From Candidatus Accumulibacter phosphatis (GTDB taxonomy: Bacteria; Pseudomonadota; Gammaproteobacteria; Burkholderiales; Rhodocyclaceae), in contig NZ_SPMY01000027.1 of assembly GCF_012939955.1 (NCBI RefSeq), positions 1 through 54,353 on the forward strand: 54,353 bases of DNA. The letters are read 5' to 3'. Below are positions 53,772-54,353 of the stretch, one piece after another. A model generated the notes under the pieces. The model saw only the letters and a program-made list of their open reading frames with translations. It did no database searches and was not told where the DNA came from. The translations under genes and the position numbers were made by a program. How positions within the stretch are numbered: the first letter of the stretch is position 1; each line of letters starts with the position of its first letter.

Positions 53772-53966
53772 ATGGCAGCCAATCCGCAAAACTCCCCGCT
53801 CAGCGGCCTCGCCCGGGCGCTGGTACAAGCTGGTCGGCTCACGGAAGCCGAGGCCGAGTCCTTGCTCGCACATTCGGCTGCCAGCCGCACCTCGCTGATC
53901 GAACAGATAGTCAACGCCAACAAGGCGACCTTCCTAGCCTGGATGTTGCATAAAGAGGGCGAGTAA
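53772..53966 (+). pseudogene. pilB: pilB N-terminal fragment, interrupted by an insertion sequence
   Basis: The first 54 residues, MAANPQNSPLSGLARALVQA and on through GRLTEAEAESLLAHSAASRTSLIEQIVNANKATF, match the N-terminal domain of type IV pilus assembly ATPase PilB of betaproteobacteria. At about 53933 the sequence changes into CCTAGCCTGGATGTTGCATA, which I take as the terminal inverted repeat of an IS1380-type element, and the frame ends as LAWMLHKEGE. The remainder of pilB must lie beyond the element, outside the window. If the strain is clonal, the pilus motor of type IV pili would be lost. The call rests on a short fragment. Confidence 0.6.
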
Positions 53967-54353
53967 GCACGTAAACATTTGATACAATTGGAGTTCTATA
54001 GAAACCAGTTCGTAAAAAATGCCTACCACTACTCGCCCAGCCTTGGATTTTACCCCGGAACAACTCCACCTCCCGCCCGCTGCGGGCTTCACGGTTCGCG
54101 CCGATTTCAGCGCCGGTGAGGTGTCCTCGGACCTGGGCGCCTTGGTGCTGAGCGCCGTCGATCGTCGCATCGGCCTGATCGATCGCCTGACCGGGGCGAT
54201 TGCCGATTCCCGCGATCCTCGTTACATCACCCACCCGCTGCGCGATTTGCTGACGCAGCGCGTCTTTCAGATTGCCTGCGGCTATGAGGACGGCAACGAC
54301 GCCAACGCCCTGCGTCATGACCCGCTGTTCAAGCTGGCAGCCGGGCGGGCAGC
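53933..54353 (+). mobile_element. IS1380-type insertion sequence, left end (runs off the window)
   Basis: The left boundary is inferred from the point where the pilB frame stops matching and a sequence beginning CCTAGCCTGGATGTTGCATA starts. The transposase gene follows within 90 bases. The right end and any target-site duplication lie outside the window, so the boundary cannot be proven here. Confidence 0.6.
54019..54353 (+). CDS. IS1380-family transposase, N-terminal part (partial at window end)
   Basis: The frame starts at an ATG and stays open to the last base, so at least 111 residues are encoded. VRADFSAGEVSSDLGALVLSAVDRR, GLIDRLTGAIADSRDPRYITHPLRDLLTQRVFQIACGYEDGNDANALRHDPLFKLAAGR is highly characteristic of DDE transposases of the IS1380 family (DDE_Tnp_1 group). 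The catalytic residues are downstream, outside the window. Confidence 0.92.
   Translation, partial: MPTTTRPALDFTPEQLHLPPAAGFTVRADFSAGEVSSDLGALVLSAVDRRIGLIDRLTGAIADSRDPRYITHPLRDLLTQRVFQIACGYEDGNDANALRHDPLFKLAAGRA

Overview
The window looks like a contig from a betaproteobacterium of the Rhodocyclales, most likely a polyphosphate/PHA-accumulating Candidatus Accumulibacter-type organism. Reasons: high GC (about 62-70 percent in most genes), the gene order ruvC-ruvA-ruvB-ybgC-tolQRAB-pal-cpoB-queE, a phasin and a secreted PHB depolymerase, and an exosortase A (PEP-CTERM)-type polysaccharide cluster. The organism call is inference from protein style and synteny, not from a search.

Layout. (1) 1-420: C-terminal end of an ISL3-type transposase. 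(2) 694-12694, all on the minus strand: an exopolysaccharide/exosortase-associated cluster, with a two-domain GNAT/FemAB-like acyltransferase, a DegT-type aminotransferase, a PLP decarboxylase, an AMP-forming acyl-CoA ligase, an asparagine-synthase-like amidotransferase and a very large VanZ/O-antigen-ligase membrane protein. (3) 13083-22039, plus strand: a stand-alone AAA+ enhancer-binding-type regulator with an altered sigma-54 loop (GAYTDA), a small winged-helix-like protein, and a partial extracellular contractile injection system (eCIS) locus. The eCIS genes are a Pvc16-like terminator, an unknown protein, sheath 1, tube 1, sheath 2, tube 2 and a Pvc7-like tube-adaptor protein with an odd Gly/Ala/Ser tail. 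A consensus sigma-54 promoter lies just upstream. No baseplate, spike, tape-measure or AAA ATPase genes of the eCIS are present. (4) 22201-29768, minus strand: lutA-lutB, a truncated aldehyde dehydrogenase, a D-2-hydroxyacid dehydrogenase, modA-modB-modC and lutC, so the lactate-utilisation genes are split by a molybdate transporter. A divergent IclR regulator and an EamA transporter follow. (5) 31640-40185: ruvCAB, ybgC and the complete tol-pal system, then queE. (6) 40206-53489: PilZ protein, PHB depolymerase, phasin, queC, CNNM/CorC-type protein, lytic transglycosylase, plsB, EF-G-like factor and maeB. (7) 53772-54353: the start of pilB interrupted by an IS1380-type element that runs off the end.

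Three features cut across regions. First, a roughly 125-bp multi-hairpin repeat occurs three times in full (16372, 22038, 42118) and once in part (27426); two direct copies exactly bracket the sheath-to-Pvc7 block. Second, eight reading-frame breaks in five genes (DegT, acyl-CoA ligase, aldehyde dehydrogenase, ruvC, pal) are all explained by one extra base in a homopolymer of five to eight. That points to homopolymer over-calling in the assembly rather than to gene decay. Third, the GNAT/DegT end of the polysaccharide cluster is markedly poorer in GC than its neighbours and lies beside an IS fragment.

The most interesting part for follow-up is the regulator, winged-helix and eCIS block with its sigma-54 promoter, doubled sheath/tube modules and repeat-bounded architecture.
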